From NCBI RefSeq assembly GCF_002914525.1, contig NZ_LODW01000048.1, positions 62,001-126,000 on the forward strand: a stretch of 64,000 bases of DNA, given 5' to 3'. Of the stretch, positions 28,346 through 40,913 are shown piece after piece (the stretch's first letter is position 1; every line of letters starts with the position of its first letter). Made by a program: the position numbers and the translations under genes. The notes beneath the pieces were generated by a model. It did not search any database. It saw only the letters and a list, made by a program, of their open reading frames with translations, and was not told where the DNA came from. This DNA comes from Rhizobium hidalgonense. Its GTDB lineage: Bacteria > Pseudomonadota > Alphaproteobacteria > Rhizobiales > Rhizobiaceae.

Positions 28346-29156
28346 CTGGTGGTGTTTCCTTGGCCGGTTTCGGGAACCTGCCGCCGCGCGGGCTCTTGCG
28401 CGAGAAGCGGTCGAGGGAGGAGATGACGCCGCGCAACACGCTGATTTCCTGCTCCGTGAAAGCCCGGCGGGATAGAACGGCACGGAGATTGTCGACCATT
28501 TTCGGCTTTTTCCCGGCAGGATGGAAATATCCGCGCGCATCGAGCGCTTCTTCCAGCTGGTCGAACAGGCCGAAGAGCTGTTCCTTGGTCGAGGGCGTCT
28601 GCCCCATTGCCTGGAACGGCACGGCGCCGACATCTTCCATGCCGGATTTCATCCATTCATAGGACATCAGCAGCACGGCCTGGGCGATGTTCAGCGAGGC
28701 AAAGGCCGGGTTGACGGGAAAGGTGACGATCTCGTCTGCAAGCGCCACTTCCTCGTTGGTCAGCCCCCAGCGCTCGCGCCCGAAAAGAATGCCGGTGCCC
28801 TCGCCCGCCCGGAATTTTGCCCGGAGCGTCTCGGCGGCGATGACGGGAGAACGCACCGGCTTATAACCGTCGCGCTCGCGCGCCGTCGTCGCATAGACGA
28901 AGTTGAGATCGGCCACCGCCTGCTCCAGCGTGTCGTAGACCTTCGTGGCCTCGATCACATGATCGGCCTTGGAAGCGGTCGCCAGCGCCTTTTCATTCGG
29001 CCAGCCATCGCGGGGATTGACAAGGCGCAGTTCGGCAAGGCCGAAATTCGCCATGGCCCGCGCCACCATGCCGATATTCTCGCCCATCTGCGGCTCGACC
29101 AGAATGATGGCCGGCCCCTCGGCCAGAAGTTGACGTTCGCTGTTCGTGCCTGCCAT
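28326..29156 (-). CDS. trmJ: tRNA (cytidine/uridine-2'-O)-methyltransferase TrmJ-like
   Basis: The 276-residue SPOUT-class methyltransferase starts with [20 protein letters not shown] (motif 1), has [20 protein letters not shown] (motif 2) and the knot motif [20 protein letters not shown] (motif 3). The C-terminal extension of about 100 residues is typical of TrmJ rather than TrmL. TrmJ methylates the ribose of position 32 in tRNA. It overlaps murI downstream and follows the FUSC gene by four bases. Confidence 0.9.
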   Translation of the reverse strand: MAGTNSERQLLAEGPAIILVEPQMGENIGMVARAMANFGLAELRLVNPRDGWPNEKALATASKADHVIEATKVYDTLEQAVADLNFVYATTARERDGYKPVRSPVIAAETLRAKFRAGEGTGILFGRERWGLTNEEVALADEIVTFPVNPAFASLNIAQAVLLMSYEWMKSGMEDVGAVPFQAMGQTPSTKEQLFGLFDQLEEALDARGYFHPAGKKPKMVDNLRAVLSRRAFTEQEISVLRGVISSLDRFSRKSPRGGRFPKPAKETPPDDSDDA

Positions 29157-29160
29157 GGTC

Positions 29161-31200
29161 CTATCCCTGTTTTGAGCGCGCAATAGCCTCGCCGGCAGCA
29201 AACGGCAAGACATCGGCCTGCGGATAAAGCCTTTCCAGCGCCGAACCGATCATTTCGAGCCCCAGCCTGGCGCCGTCTCGGGACACCGGCAGATGTCGCC
29301 CTGTCGTCCGCGATGCCTTGCGCTCGATCAGGAAACACGTCGAGCCGCGCGGAGCTGCCGTATCGATCAGCGCCTGATCTGCTGCAATCAGCGTTTTCAG
29401 ATTGTCGCCAGCATCAGACGCTTCGTAGCTCTTCGCCAGGATTCGCGCCCAGTATGTACAGGACAGGAAGATCGCCAGCGTCTGCCGGATCTGGCCGGGC
29501 CGCGTCACCACCGACCAGGAGGAGCCGAGTGGCCGCGCCGCAACCGTCACATCGCGGTAACAGGCATCGATCTTCTGCGACAGCGCGATCAGCTCGAAAC
29601 TGCTCTTGCCCTCGCCAAGCGCCCCAAGCAGATCGCGCAGCGCCTGGAACCAGCGGGCGAGTGCGGCATCGAGCGCGCCGCGCGTACGTGTGGGAAAGAC
29701 GATGAAGGCGACTGCCGTTCCGGCTACCGCGCCGATCACGGTTTCGCCGATCCGCAGCTTCAACAGCTCGAGTGTCAGCACGCCGGTCATGCCGTAGACC
29801 AGGCAGAGCACAATCGAGATGAAGAAGGTCATCGTCGCGTAAGAGACCTGCAGGAAATAAAAGGCGAGGAAGATGCAGACGACGGCGACCGGAATGGCGA
29901 TCGCCTGTTCACCGGAAATCAGCGTCGCCAGCCCAAGACCAAAGGCGATGCCGAACACGGTGCCGAGCGAGCGCGACAGCGCCTTCATCGCCGTATCGCC
30001 GCGCGAATTGGTGTTGGTGAAGACGAGGAAAGAGGCGAGCACGGCCCAGAACCAGCGCTCGCGCGACAAGAGCAGGCCGAAGCCCATAGCGATTGCCGAG
30101 GCGAGCGTGATCTGCAGCGCCGAGCGCAGCAGCGGATTGCCGAATGAAAAGTCGATCGGCTGGGATTGCCCCGTCTCGCTGATCGTATCGATGCCGGAAA
30201 AGCTGGAGGCCTGCCCCTCGTCGATCGCCTGCGTCAGTTGCTGCCGCGCCTCGCCAAGCCAGAGCAGTGCCCGCACTGTCTCGCTCTGCGGCTGATCCCG
30301 GATTGATTCCGCCATCCCGTCATAGGTGGCAAGCTCGGCCCTATCGGCCTCGATCACGGCGTGAACGAGCGCAAAAGGCGGCGGGCTCTGGAAACTCAGC
30401 ACGATGGCGCTCTCGGCGGCAAGATGTGCATCGAAGAGCCGGATCGCCAGCTCGGCTGCAGGTTCAGCGGCACCGTCGAAGACGCCGGCCGGCGGGCGCG
30501 GAATGAAGGTCTCCGCCATCAGCACCACCTCCTTCAGCCGGTCTTCCAGCTGGCGCAGTTCCTGCCGGTCGGCGTCACCAACCTCGGCTCTGCCGGCGAT
30601 GGCGGCGAGCTTGAAGAGGATCTGGTTGATCCGGCCCCTGACGCTTTCGAGCGAGCGCAGCAGGTCGCGCCGCCAATCGTCGGGCAGGATCACCGCCCTC
30701 ACCAGATGACCGACCAGCACCGAGACGACGGGGCCGATCGCCACCTCCGGCAGATCGGCCAGCGAAGGCCGGAAATAGGCGCCCATGAAATAGGAGGTGA
30801 AGGCGAACATGCCGATGGCAAAACCGCGCGGCCCGAACACCCGTCCCGCCGATGCAAGCGCGATCACCACCAGGAAGACGAGATCGGAGAGAAAACGGCT
30901 ATCCTCGAGCCCGGCCGCGACAGCGACGATGGCAAGGCTTGCGACACAACCGAGGAGCCGCGTCACCAACTGGCGCGCATTTCCCTTATCGCGCACGGCA
31001 ATTCCGCCTTCGATCGACAGCACGATGCCGAGGCCGAAAGCCGCAGTCGGCAGCGGCAGAACAAGAGTATGGATGGCAAGCAGGATCAGGAACGAGAGGA
31101 CGATCGCCAGTGTCACCCGCGAGGCCATGCGCAGACGCGAAAGCGCCGGATCGTTGGCAAGCAGCCAGTCACGAAGCTGAAAACCGGAAAACAAATGCAA
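29161..31200 (-). CDS. FUSC-family inner-membrane protein
   Basis: The 679-residue protein has two hydrophobic blocks of about six helices (residues 25-175 and 350-510) separated by and followed by soluble regions, the layout of FUSC/aromatic acid exporter (AaeB/YccS) proteins. The FUSC-like core is SRERWFWAVLASFLVFTNTN with GDTAMKALSRSLGTVFGIAFG. Efflux of aromatic acids is the role of some relatives; the substrate here is unknown. It is the first gene of a tight unit with trmJ and murI. Confidence 0.85.
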   Translation of the reverse strand: MHLFSGFQLRDWLLANDPALSRLRMASRVTLAIVLSFLILLAIHTLVLPLPTAAFGLGIVLSIEGGIAVRDKGNARQLVTRLLGCVASLAIVAVAAGLEDSRFLSDLVFLVVIALASAGRVFGPRGFAIGMFAFTSYFMGAYFRPSLADLPEVAIGPVVSVLVGHLVRAVILPDDWRRDLLRSLESVRGRINQILFKLAAIAGRAEVGDADRQELRQLEDRLKEVVLMAETFIPRPPAGVFDGAAEPAAELAIRLFDAHLAAESAIVLSFQSPPPFALVHAVIEADRAELATYDGMAESIRDQPQSETVRALLWLGEARQQLTQAIDEGQASSFSGIDTISETGQSQPIDFSFGNPLLRSALQITLASAIAMGFGLLLSRERWFWAVLASFLVFTNTNSRGDTAMKALSRSLGTVFGIAFGLGLATLISGEQAIAIPVAVVCIFLAFYFLQVSYATMTFFISIVLCLVYGMTGVLTLELLKLRIGETVIGAVAGTAVAFIVFPTRTRGALDAALARWFQALRDLLGALGEGKSSFELIALSQKIDACYRDVTVAARPLGSSWSVVTRPGQIRQTLAIFLSCTYWARILAKSYEASDAGDNLKTLIAADQALIDTAAPRGSTCFLIERKASRTTGRHLPVSRDGARLGLEMIGSALERLYPQADVLPFAAGEAIARSKQG

Positions 31201-31322
31201 GAGCCCTCATGCCACGGAAGGATCGACAGATATCGCCGCAAAAGCGCAAATCAAACCATCGGAGAACCGGTCGGAACAATAGCCCGGCATCGATTTTCCG
31301 CTATAGATCAAATGTCGCGCGC

Positions 31323-31850
31323 CTATTGGCCTTTGGCAATCAGCGCCATCGTCGCCTTCAGTGAATCTCGGCCCTGCGTTTCGATATTCTCGGTGACGAC
31401 ATCGTCGATGACAGATGTACCGCCTTCTTCGATCACCTCGAAACGGACGGTCGTATAGTCCTTGGCATCGGGCGCTTCCGAGCAGGCCGATTTCTTGAAG
31501 CGCACAGTCACCTCAGCCGTCCCGTTGACCGCAGGCGCGGCCGCCATCGTTAGATCCTCCAGTGGGCATGCATCCTGACCGTTGACGATGACATCGTAGT
31601 CGAACGGCGATATGCCATCGTCATCGACCGCGGGAAATTGCGCGGCGGCCTGATACTTGGCGACGAAATCCTTGCTGTAGAGGCGCGTGAGACGGCTTGC
31701 ATCGAAGATGTCGCTCCAGTCGCCGCTATTGTCGGCCCAGTTGCTCCTGGTCGCGTCCATGATCTCCTTCACGGGCGCCGTGGCATCGGCCGCATGGACG
31801 GCACCTGAAAAGGCGATAAGGCTTGCGATAACAAGGGCGATTGTCTTCAT
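31323..31850 (-). CDS. Secreted protein of unknown function
   Basis: The 175-residue protein has a clean signal peptide ([20 protein letters not shown]) and a mature region of about 155 residues with two cysteines ([16 protein letters not shown]) that could form a disulfide. The pattern ([16 protein letters not shown] followed by a beta-rich half ending in a charged segment) resembles small periplasmic DUF3828-type proteins, but I do not claim that family firmly. It lies between the FUSC gene and icd, divergent from icd. Confidence 0.75.
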   Translation of the reverse strand: MKTIALVIASLIAFSGAVHAADATAPVKEIMDATRSNWADNSGDWSDIFDASRLTRLYSKDFVAKYQAAAQFPAVDDDGISPFDYDVIVNGQDACPLEDLTMAAAPAVNGTAEVTVRFKKSACSEAPDAKDYTTVRFEVIEEGGTSVIDDVVTENIETQGRDSLKATMALIAKGQ

Positions 31851-32038
31851 GGTCGAATGTTCCGGGCGGGCAAATCAAGGCGGACACTAGCCAGTTTTCC
31901 GCGCTTGGCAATGCCGGCAAAAACGCATGCTCGAACCCGTTGCAGCTTTGCGTTCCCGGTTCACAATGCTATAGCGCTCCTCATCACGTCACCCACCCGG
32001 GACCCCCGTCCCCATTCAAGCTCGAACGAGGCAGATAC

Positions 32039-33250
32039 ATGAACAAGATCAAGGTCGCCAATCCCGTCGCCGATCTCGACGGCGATGAAATGACGCGCAT
32101 CATCTGGCAGCTTATCAAGGACAAGCTGATCCATCCGTATCTCGACCTCGACATCGACTATTTCGACCTCTCCGTCGAAAATCGCGACGCCACCAACGAC
32201 CAGGTGACCGTCGATGCCGCCAACGCCATCAAGAAGTACGGCGTCGGCATCAAATGCGCGACGATCACGCCCGATGAAGCCCGTGTCAAGGAATTCAACC
32301 TCAAGGAAATGTGGAAGAGCCCGAACGGCACGATCCGCAACATTCTCGGCGGCGTCATTTTCCGCGAGCCGATCATTTGCAAGAACGTGCCGCGCCTGGT
32401 TCCCGGCTGGACCCAGCCGATCGTTGTCGGCCGTCACGCCTTCGGCGACCAGTATCGCGCCACCGACTTCAAATTCCCCGGCAAGGGCAAGCTGACCATC
32501 AAGTTCGTCGGCGAAGACGGCACCGTCATCGAAAAGGAAGTCTTCAACGCGCCGGGTTCCGGCGTCGCCATGGCGATGTACAACCTTGACGAGTCGATCC
32601 GCGAATTCGCCCGCGCCTCGATGATGTACGGCCTGATGCGCAAGTGGCCGGTCTATCTGTCGACCAAGAACACCATTCTCAAGGCCTATGACGGCCGCTT
32701 CAAGGACATCTTCGAAGAAGTCTACGAGACCGAATTCAAGGATCAGTTCAAGGAAGCCGGCATCACCTACGAACACCGCCTGATCGACGACATGGTCGCC
32801 TCGGCGCTCAAGTGGTCGGGCGGCTACGTCTGGGCTTGCAAGAACTATGACGGCGACGTCCAGTCCGACACCGTTGCCCAGGGCTTCGGCTCGCTCGGCC
32901 TGATGACCTCGGTTCTGCTGACGCCAGACGGCAAGACGGTCGAAGCCGAAGCCGCCCACGGCACGGTCACCCGCCACTACCGCCAGCATCAGAAGGGCCA
33001 GGAAACCTCGACGAACTCGATCGCTTCGATCTTCGCCTGGACCCGTGGCCTCGCGCACCGCGCCAAGCTCGACGACAATGCCGAGCTTGCCCGCTTTGCC
33101 TCGACGCTCGAGAAGGTCTGCGTCGACACCGTCGAATCCGGTTTCATGACCAAGGACCTGGCGCTGCTGATCGGCCCCGACCAGCCGTGGCTTTCAACCA
33201 CCGCCTTCCTCGACAAGATCGACCAGAACCTGCAGAAGGCCATGGCGTAA
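32039..33250 (+). CDS. icd: NADP-dependent isocitrate dehydrogenase
   Basis: The 403-residue TCA-cycle enzyme converts isocitrate to 2-oxoglutarate with NADPH formation. Its sequence is of the eukaryote-like homodimeric subfamily: [39 protein letters not shown] (substrate Ser/Asn/Arg), [17 protein letters not shown] and [15 protein letters not shown] with the NADP-binding His/Arg. GAGG precedes the ATG at 32039; a longer reading from 31841 lacks a ribosome-binding site. A strong terminator follows. Confidence 0.98.
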   Translation: MNKIKVANPVADLDGDEMTRIIWQLIKDKLIHPYLDLDIDYFDLSVENRDATNDQVTVDAANAIKKYGVGIKCATITPDEARVKEFNLKEMWKSPNGTIRNILGGVIFREPIICKNVPRLVPGWTQPIVVGRHAFGDQYRATDFKFPGKGKLTIKFVGEDGTVIEKEVFNAPGSGVAMAMYNLDESIREFARASMMYGLMRKWPVYLSTKNTILKAYDGRFKDIFEEVYETEFKDQFKEAGITYEHRLIDDMVASALKWSGGYVWACKNYDGDVQSDTVAQGFGSLGLMTSVLLTPDGKTVEAEAAHGTVTRHYRQHQKGQETSTNSIASIFAWTRGLAHRAKLDDNAELARFASTLEKVCVDTVESGFMTKDLALLIGPDQPWLSTTAFLDKIDQNLQKAMA

Positions 33251-33274
33251 TCGGGTCTTTTCGGAATAGCATTG

Positions 33275-33305
33275 AAACGGCGGGGAAATCCCCGCCGTTT
33301 TTCGT
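33275..33305 (+). terminator. icd Rho-independent terminator
   Basis: AAACGGCGGGG pairs with CCCCGCCGTTT around a 4-base loop (AAAT) and is followed by TTCGTTTT. Strong hairpin 24 bases after icd. Confidence 0.85.
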
Positions 33306-33321
33306 TTTGGGAGAATTGTAA

Positions 33322-33768
33322 ATGATGGCGACCGTGCGCCCGCTCCAACCCTCTGACCGCGCCACCTGGGAACCCTTATGGGCAGCCTACCAGCGTTTCT
33401 ACGAAGTGGTGATCCCCGCCGAGACGACGGATCTCACCTGGGCGCGCTTCCACAATGCCGATGAACCGATGCATGCGCTCGGCGCTTTCGATGAAGGCGG
33501 GCGCCTGGTGGGGATCGTACACGCGATCTTCCATCGCTCTTGCTGGCTGCCGCAATGGACCTGCTACCTGCAGGACCTCTATGTCGAAAACAGCCAACGC
33601 GGGCTCGGCACCGGAGCCGCGCTCATCGAGGCCGTCGCCGGGCTTGCACGGCAAACGGGCGCCGGCAGGCTGTACTGGATGACCCATGAAAGCAATGCCA
33701 CCGCCCGGCGCCTCTACGACAAGATCGCCGAACGCTCTGGTTTCATCCAATACCGCAAGGCGCTTTAA
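33322..33768 (+). CDS. GNAT-family N-acetyltransferase
   Basis: The 148-residue GNAT protein has the acetyl-CoA motif LYVENSQRGLGTGAALIEAV (about residues 90-109) and ESNATARRLYDKIAERSGF near the end. It begins MMATVRPLQPSDRATWEPLW, with GGGAGAA upstream. The substrate (small amine or protein N-terminus) cannot be inferred. It sits just after the icd terminator and before a GST-like gene on the same strand. Confidence 0.87.
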   Translation: MMATVRPLQPSDRATWEPLWAAYQRFYEVVIPAETTDLTWARFHNADEPMHALGAFDEGGRLVGIVHAIFHRSCWLPQWTCYLQDLYVENSQRGLGTGAALIEAVAGLARQTGAGRLYWMTHESNATARRLYDKIAERSGFIQYRKAL

Positions 33769-33828
33769 GCAGCAGGGTTGCACAAACGCCAGTCCGCACT
33801 ATTGATTCCGGGAAACAAGGAGGATGTC

Positions 33829-34455
33829 ATGACCGAAGAACTGGTATTCTACACCAACCCCATGTCGCGCGGCCGCATCGCGCGCTGGATGCTGGAGGAG
33901 ATCGGCCATGCCTATCGCACCGAACTTCTGACTTTCGGTGAAGGTATGAAGGCGCCGGAATATCTACGGGTCAATCCGATGGGCAAGGTGCCGGCAATCC
34001 GCCACGGCGATACCATCGTCACCGAATGCGCGGCGATCTGCGCCTATCTCGCCGAGACCTTCCCGGAAAAGGGGCTGGCCCCCAAACCGGAAGAGCGCGC
34101 CGCCTATTACCGCTGGATGTTCTTCGCCGCCGGTCCGCTGGAATCGGCAGTGACGATGAGGTCGCTCGGCTTCGAAATTCCGACGGAGCGCCTGCGCATG
34201 GCCGGTTGCGGCGGTTTCGGCGACGTCATGAACACACTCGAAATGGCCGTCTCCGGCTCGACCTATGTCGCCGGCGAACGCTTCACCGCCGCCGACGTCT
34301 ATGTCGGCTCGCATGTCGGCTGGGGTCTTGGCTTCGGCAGCATCGAAAAACGCCAGGCCTTCGTCGATTATTTCGGCCGCATCAGCGAACGTGAGGCCTA
34401 CAAGCGCGCCAATGCACTGGACGACGAGGCCGGCAAGACGATGCAGGCCGCTTGA
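33829..34455 (+). CDS. Glutathione S-transferase family protein
   Basis: The 208-residue protein has an N-terminal thioredoxin-like GST domain (LVFYTNPMSRGRIARWMLEE, then NPMGKVPAIRH with the cis-Pro and TECAAICAYLAETFP) and an all-helical C-terminal domain with YVAGERFTAADVYVGSHV, which contains the conserved N-capping box Asp. The Ser in PMSRGR is the likely catalytic residue. AAGGAGG precedes the ATG at 33829, which decides against the TTG at 33778. Substrate unknown. Confidence 0.92.
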   Translation: MTEELVFYTNPMSRGRIARWMLEEIGHAYRTELLTFGEGMKAPEYLRVNPMGKVPAIRHGDTIVTECAAICAYLAETFPEKGLAPKPEERAAYYRWMFFAAGPLESAVTMRSLGFEIPTERLRMAGCGGFGDVMNTLEMAVSGSTYVAGERFTAADVYVGSHVGWGLGFGSIEKRQAFVDYFGRISEREAYKRANALDDEAGKTMQAA

Positions 34456-34465
34456 GGCGTCAATC

Positions 34466-34487
34466 GGCGCGGCCAGCCCGCCGCGCC
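34466..34487. terminator. Bidirectional hairpin between convergent GST and AraC genes
   Basis: GGCGCGG pairs with CCGCGCC, nested within a wider GAGGCGT/ACGCCTC repeat that touches both stop regions. T tracts are weak. Confidence 0.4.
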
Positions 34488-34502
34488 GCGAATATCCACG
34501 CC

Positions 34503-35354
34503 TCAGGCAAGCGGCATGTGAATATTCGTCATCAGTTCGGTCGGCGGCACGTCGCGCGGGTTGTTGAGATATTCCTCGAACATGACGCTGTCCTTCAACT
34601 GCCGTCCGGACTTGGGCAGCCATTCCGCATAGAGCCACTGATAGGCCTTGTACATGTCGGCGTAAGGCCCCTTGTGGCGCAGCACCGCATAGTCGCCACC
34701 CTCGATCGTCCGCCGCTCGAATGGCGCCTCGGCCGGAAGATCGGCAGAGCCGGTGACACAAGCGATCGAGCGCAGCTGTTCGGCCGGCACGATGTCGGGA
34801 TCGTCGAGATAGACGCCGATCATCCGCATGTCAGGCCTGGCGAGGCTGCGGGCGTAGAGCGTGCCGAACAAGGTCTCGAAGGCTTTGCCGATTTCCATGT
34901 AGGAACCGGTATGGGCAACTCCGATCAGCTCCGTCGGTGCGATCTCTCGTATGGTAACGTCGAACATGGCTTTGGTCTTTCCGTAAGGTGAGGGTTGGAA
35001 GGCTGTGTGGCTTCCCTCCTTCCGGTAGCGGGCCGGCGGCATGCCGTAGGCTAACTTGAAGATGCGATTGAAAGATTGGAGGTTGGGATAGCCTGATCGC
35101 TTGGCAATCTCGCTGACGGCAAGCTCCGTGCGGACGATCTCGCCCGCCGCGCGATGCAGCCGCAGCCGCTTGACGGTGGCCGCCAGCGTCTCGCCATAGA
35201 TCGCCCGGTAGATCCTGTGCCAGTGATAGCTCGACAAACAGGCGATCTGGGCAAGGCGCTCCATATCCAGCTCCTCGTCGAGGTGGTCGTGAATATAGGT
35301 CGAAACCCGTCTCAGACGGCTTTCATAAAGTGCCCATGCCGCGTCGCCATTCAT
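34503..35354 (-). CDS. AraC-family regulator with GyrI-like effector domain
   Basis: The 283-residue protein has an AraC HTH domain (residues 15-115: MERLAQIACLSSYHWHRIYR and VSEIAKRSGYPNLQSFNRIF) fused to a GyrI-like/AraC-effector-binding domain (about 130-283: FDVTIREIAPTELIGVAHTG ... GGDYAVLRHKGPY). This is the Rob/MarR-like multidrug-sensing architecture. The start at 35354 has GAGG six bases ahead; a longer form from 35366 has none. Target genes are not evident; the neighbouring GST gene is a candidate. Confidence 0.9.
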   Translation of the reverse strand: MNGDAAWALYESRLRRVSTYIHDHLDEELDMERLAQIACLSSYHWHRIYRAIYGETLAATVKRLRLHRAAGEIVRTELAVSEIAKRSGYPNLQSFNRIFKLAYGMPPARYRKEGSHTAFQPSPYGKTKAMFDVTIREIAPTELIGVAHTGSYMEIGKAFETLFGTLYARSLARPDMRMIGVYLDDPDIVPAEQLRSIACVTGSADLPAEAPFERRTIEGGDYAVLRHKGPYADMYKAYQWLYAEWLPKSGRQLKDSVMFEEYLNNPRDVPPTELMTNIHMPLA

Positions 35355-35503
35355 GTCAAACCTCATGCAAATCGATCGACCGCAGAGAACCATATCCCGA
35401 TTTGACAAATCCTGCGGAGTTACGGAATCCGGAGCGCAAACGCTACGCCATCACTCGTCAAGCGGCAGAGGAAAGCGTCGCCATATGACGGCTACGCCTC
35501 TAC

Positions 35504-35660
35504 TCCCTTATTTCTGTCCTCGGACTTGATCCGAGGGATGTCACAGGAATCCAGCCACGGCGCGTCCGCGCCGTGAATGATCAGCACCTAAAGAAGAGAG
35601 TCCTTCGCGCCCAAGGACTTGGGCGCACTGGATTCTTGTGACGAGCACAGGATTAAGGGA
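35504..35660. repeat. Intergenic inverted-repeat element
   Basis: Nested imperfect inverted arms span about 157 bases. TCACAGGAATCCAG (35541-35554) mirrors CTGGATTCTTGTGA (35628-35641) with one mismatch. The outer arms TCCCTTATTTCTGTCCTCG and CGAGCACAGGATTAAGGGA (reverse complement) extend the fold. Smaller internal hairpins (CCTCGGACTTGATCCGAGG, GGCGCGTCCGCGCC) are also present. It resembles short palindromic intergenic elements dispersed in rhizobial genomes. No ORF or ribosome-binding site is seen in the 35355-35704 interval. Confidence 0.6.
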
Positions 35661-35704
35661 TGTTGGGAGGCGCGCCGAATAAAGGGCAAGTCTATCAGTA
35701 AACT

Positions 35705-35732
35705 AAGGCGGAAGCCGAGCTTCCGCCTTTCC
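35705..35732 (-). terminator. alaS terminator hairpin
   Basis: AAGGCGGAAG and CTTCCGCCTT form a 10-base perfect stem 25 bases beyond the alaS stop codon. The T tract on the minus strand is weak (TAGTTTA). Confidence 0.6.
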
Positions 35733-35756
35733 GAAACTGAGGAATGAACTTGCCGG

Positions 35757-38411
<2,655 letters not shown>

Positions 38412-38563
38412 GCTATGCCCTTCAATGCTGCCGGAGGCAGGTAAATCTAAATCCATCGGCTTTTAACGTTCGCCTCCGCCACTGTCCAGCAGACAAACAA
38501 AACCGGCCGCATTCTGATCACGAATGCGGCCGTTTCAATTTTTAGAAGAAGCGCGTGCGAAAA

Positions 38564-39652
38564 TCACATTTCCGCAGCGGAGTCACCGTCATCGGGATCC
38601 GGTCCGCCGTTCTGCAGGAAGCGGTCGGCGATCAGGCCGGCATTCTGGCGCAGCGACAGTTCGATCTCGCGGGCCAGATCCGGATTGTCGCGCAGGAAGG
38701 TCTTGGCGTTTTCGCGGCCTTGGCCGAGACGCTGGCTGTTATAGGAGAACCAGGCGCCCGACTTCTCGACAATGCCGGCCTTGACGCCGAGATCGACCAG
38801 TTCGCCAGTCTTGGAAACGCCTTCGCCATACATGATGTCAAACTCGACCTGCTTGAAGGGCGGCGCCATCTTGTTCTTGACGACCTTGACGCGGGTCTGG
38901 TTGCCGATCACCTCTTCGCGCTCCTTGACCGCGCCGATGCGGCGGATGTCGAGGCGCACGGAGGCGTAGAACTTCAACGCATTACCACCCGTCGTTGTCT
39001 CAGGCGAACCGAACATGACGCCGATCTTCATGCGAATCTGGTTGATGAAGATCACCATGGTGTTCGACTTGGAAATCGAAGCGGTGAGCTTGCGCAGCGC
39101 CTGGCTCATTAGACGGGCCTGCAGGCCGGGCAGGCTGTCGCCCATCTCGCCTTCGATTTCGGCGCGCGGCGTCAGTGCGGCGACCGAGTCGACAACCAGT
39201 ACGTCGACGGCGCCGGAGCGCACCAGCGTATCGGTGATTTCGAGTGCCTGCTCGCCGGTATCGGGCTGAGAGATCAGCAGATTCTGCAGATCGACGCCAA
39301 GCTTGCGGGCATAGACCGGATCAAGAGCGTGTTCAGCGTCGACGAAGGCGCAGATGCCGCCCTTTTTCTGCGCTTCGGCAATGGTCTGCAGCGCAAGCGT
39401 CGTCTTACCCGAGCTTTCCGGCCCGTAAATTTCGATGATACGGCCCCTCGGCAGACCACCAACGCCGAGGGCTATATCGAGGCCAAGCGAGCCGGTCGAG
39501 ATCGTCTCGATCTCGACAACATTCTCGTTGGAACCGAGTTTCATGATCGAGCCCTTGCCGAACGACCGCTCTATCTGTGAGAGTGCCGCTTCAAGCGCCT
39601 TGCTTTTGTCCACCGATTTGTCCTCTACCAGCCGCAATGAATTCTGAGACAT
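38564..39652 (-). CDS. recA: Recombinase RecA
   Basis: The 362-residue RecA forms ATP-dependent filaments for homologous recombination and triggers LexA cleavage. It has Walker [32 protein letters not shown], Walker [11 protein letters not shown], loop 2 [20 protein letters not shown] and an acidic C-terminus [12 protein letters not shown]. The start [12 protein letters not shown] at 39652 agrees with rhizobial RecA. A TTG-N11-CAA operator lies about 60 bases upstream. Confidence 0.99.
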   Translation of the reverse strand: MSQNSLRLVEDKSVDKSKALEAALSQIERSFGKGSIMKLGSNENVVEIETISTGSLGLDIALGVGGLPRGRIIEIYGPESSGKTTLALQTIAEAQKKGGICAFVDAEHALDPVYARKLGVDLQNLLISQPDTGEQALEITDTLVRSGAVDVLVVDSVAALTPRAEIEGEMGDSLPGLQARLMSQALRKLTASISKSNTMVIFINQIRMKIGVMFGSPETTTGGNALKFYASVRLDIRRIGAVKEREEVIGNQTRVKVVKNKMAPPFKQVEFDIMYGEGVSKTGELVDLGVKAGIVEKSGAWFSYNSQRLGQGRENAKTFLRDNPDLAREIELSLRQNAGLIADRFLQNGGPDPDDGDSAAEM

Positions 39653-39708
39653 CCGATCCACCTTTAGGTTATTGAAGCCGCCCAAGCAATGTCGAGTTTG
39701 TACCCTAT

Positions 39709-39725
39709 TTGTTCTATTCCCGCAA
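39709..39725 (-). promoter_or_regulatory. recA SOS operator
   Basis: TTG-N11-CAA (TTGTTCTATTCCCGCAA) matches the motif described for the Rhizobium etli recA operator. It sits 57-73 bases upstream of the recA start, where LexA would overlap the promoter. An overlapping near-match to the alphaproteobacterial GTTC-N7-GTTC box (GTACCCTATTTGTTC, 39700-39714) is also present. Confidence 0.6.
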
Positions 39726-39881
39726 TAGGCGATCAAACAATTGAAAGAAAAAGGTAAAACGGTCCGTGTTCTATTTTTGTTTTATCAATGCAAAGCAACG
39801 GCTTACGCCTGAAATGCCGGCATGCATCGGAAAAGATGCATCGCATCGATTCGCTTCTCAAGCCTCAGGAGAGCGGCTGAA

Positions 39882-40826
39882 ATGAACGGAAAGATTCTCG
39901 TTCTCGGCGGTGCCCATATCGATAGACGCGGCCGCATCTCCGGCGAGACGGCGCCTGGCGTCAGCAATCCCGGAACCTGGTTTGAGGAACCGGGCGGCGG
40001 CGGCTTCAATGCAGCGCGCAACCTTGCAAGGCTCGGCTTTCAGGTGACGATGATTTCACCGCGCGGCGGCGATCCGATTGGCGAGACCGTCGGTGAAGCC
40101 GCCGATTTCGCCGGCATCGACGACCGGCCGTTCGTCTTCCTCGACCGCAAGACGCCGAGTTATACGGCAATCATCGAGAAGGACGGCAATCTGGTAATCG
40201 CCCTTGCCGACATGGATCTCTATCGCTTCTTCGTGCCGCGACGTCTCTCCATTCGCTGGGTGCGAGAGGCCTTCGCCGCCCATGATTTGGTTCTTTTCGA
40301 TGCCAACCTGCCGGAAGAGACGATTGCGGCAATCGTCGCCAAGGCGCATTCCCTGGCAAAGCCCGTGGCGGCGATCGCCATCTCGCCGGCCAAGGTCGTC
40401 AGGCTGAAGCCCTGCATCGGCGATATCGACTATCTCTTCCTGAACGAGGCGGAAGCCGGAGCTCTTACGGGCCAGCAGCCGGAGAATGCCGACGGCTGGC
40501 CGCCACTCCTGAACGAGATCGGCGTCAGGAACGCCGTCGTCACCCGCGGCCGCCGCGAGCTCATCGCGTTGAGCGACGGTCGGGCCGTGACGCTGCAGCC
40601 GCCGGTCGCCGACACGGTCGCCGATGTCACGGGTGCCGGCGATTCTCTTGCAGCCGGGACGCTTGCCGCCTTGATATCGGGCCTGCCCCTCGAGGAAGCC
40701 GTCCGCTACGGCACCGCGGCGGCAGCACTGACGGTGCAGTCGCGGCACGCCGTCAACGAAAATCTGACGTCGGATCTGTTGAACGAGGCGCTTGCCCTTG
40801 TTCCCCAGGTCAGAATTCTGCATTGA
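39882..40826 (+). CDS. psuK: PfkB-family carbohydrate kinase, probable pseudouridine kinase
   Basis: The 314-residue ribokinase-like enzyme starts MNGKILVLGGAHIDRRGRI. The PfkB signatures are GGGGFNAARNLARLG (substrate side) and DVTGAGDSLAAGTLAAL (anion hole with catalytic Asp, about residues 248-264). Alone this gives only a sugar or nucleoside kinase, but psuG follows 87 bases downstream, and PsuK-PsuG pairs degrade pseudouridine: the kinase makes pseudouridine 5'-phosphate and the glycosidase splits it. AGGAGAG precedes the ATG at 39882. Confidence 0.85.
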   Translation: MNGKILVLGGAHIDRRGRISGETAPGVSNPGTWFEEPGGGGFNAARNLARLGFQVTMISPRGGDPIGETVGEAADFAGIDDRPFVFLDRKTPSYTAIIEKDGNLVIALADMDLYRFFVPRRLSIRWVREAFAAHDLVLFDANLPEETIAAIVAKAHSLAKPVAAIAISPAKVVRLKPCIGDIDYLFLNEAEAGALTGQQPENADGWPPLLNEIGVRNAVVTRGRRELIALSDGRAVTLQPPVADTVADVTGAGDSLAAGTLAALISGLPLEEAVRYGTAAAALTVQSRHAVNENLTSDLLNEALALVPQVRILH

Positions 40827-40844
40827 AACCGCAGTTAAATAGTT

Positions 40845-40892
40845 GAGCATGATGTGGTCCGAAAACCGCTCACACTTTTCGGCATCATGCTC
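40845..40892. repeat. Short palindromic rhizobial repeat
   Basis: GAGCATGATG and CATCATGCTC form perfect 10-base inverted ends around CCGAAAACCGCTCACACTTTTCGG (inner arms CCGAAAA/TTTTCGG). The 48-base element lies in the gap between psuK and psuG and could fold in the mRNA. The pattern is common between genes in Rhizobiales. Confidence 0.65.
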
Positions 40893-40913
40893 TGGCGATC
40901 ACAGGACAAGACC

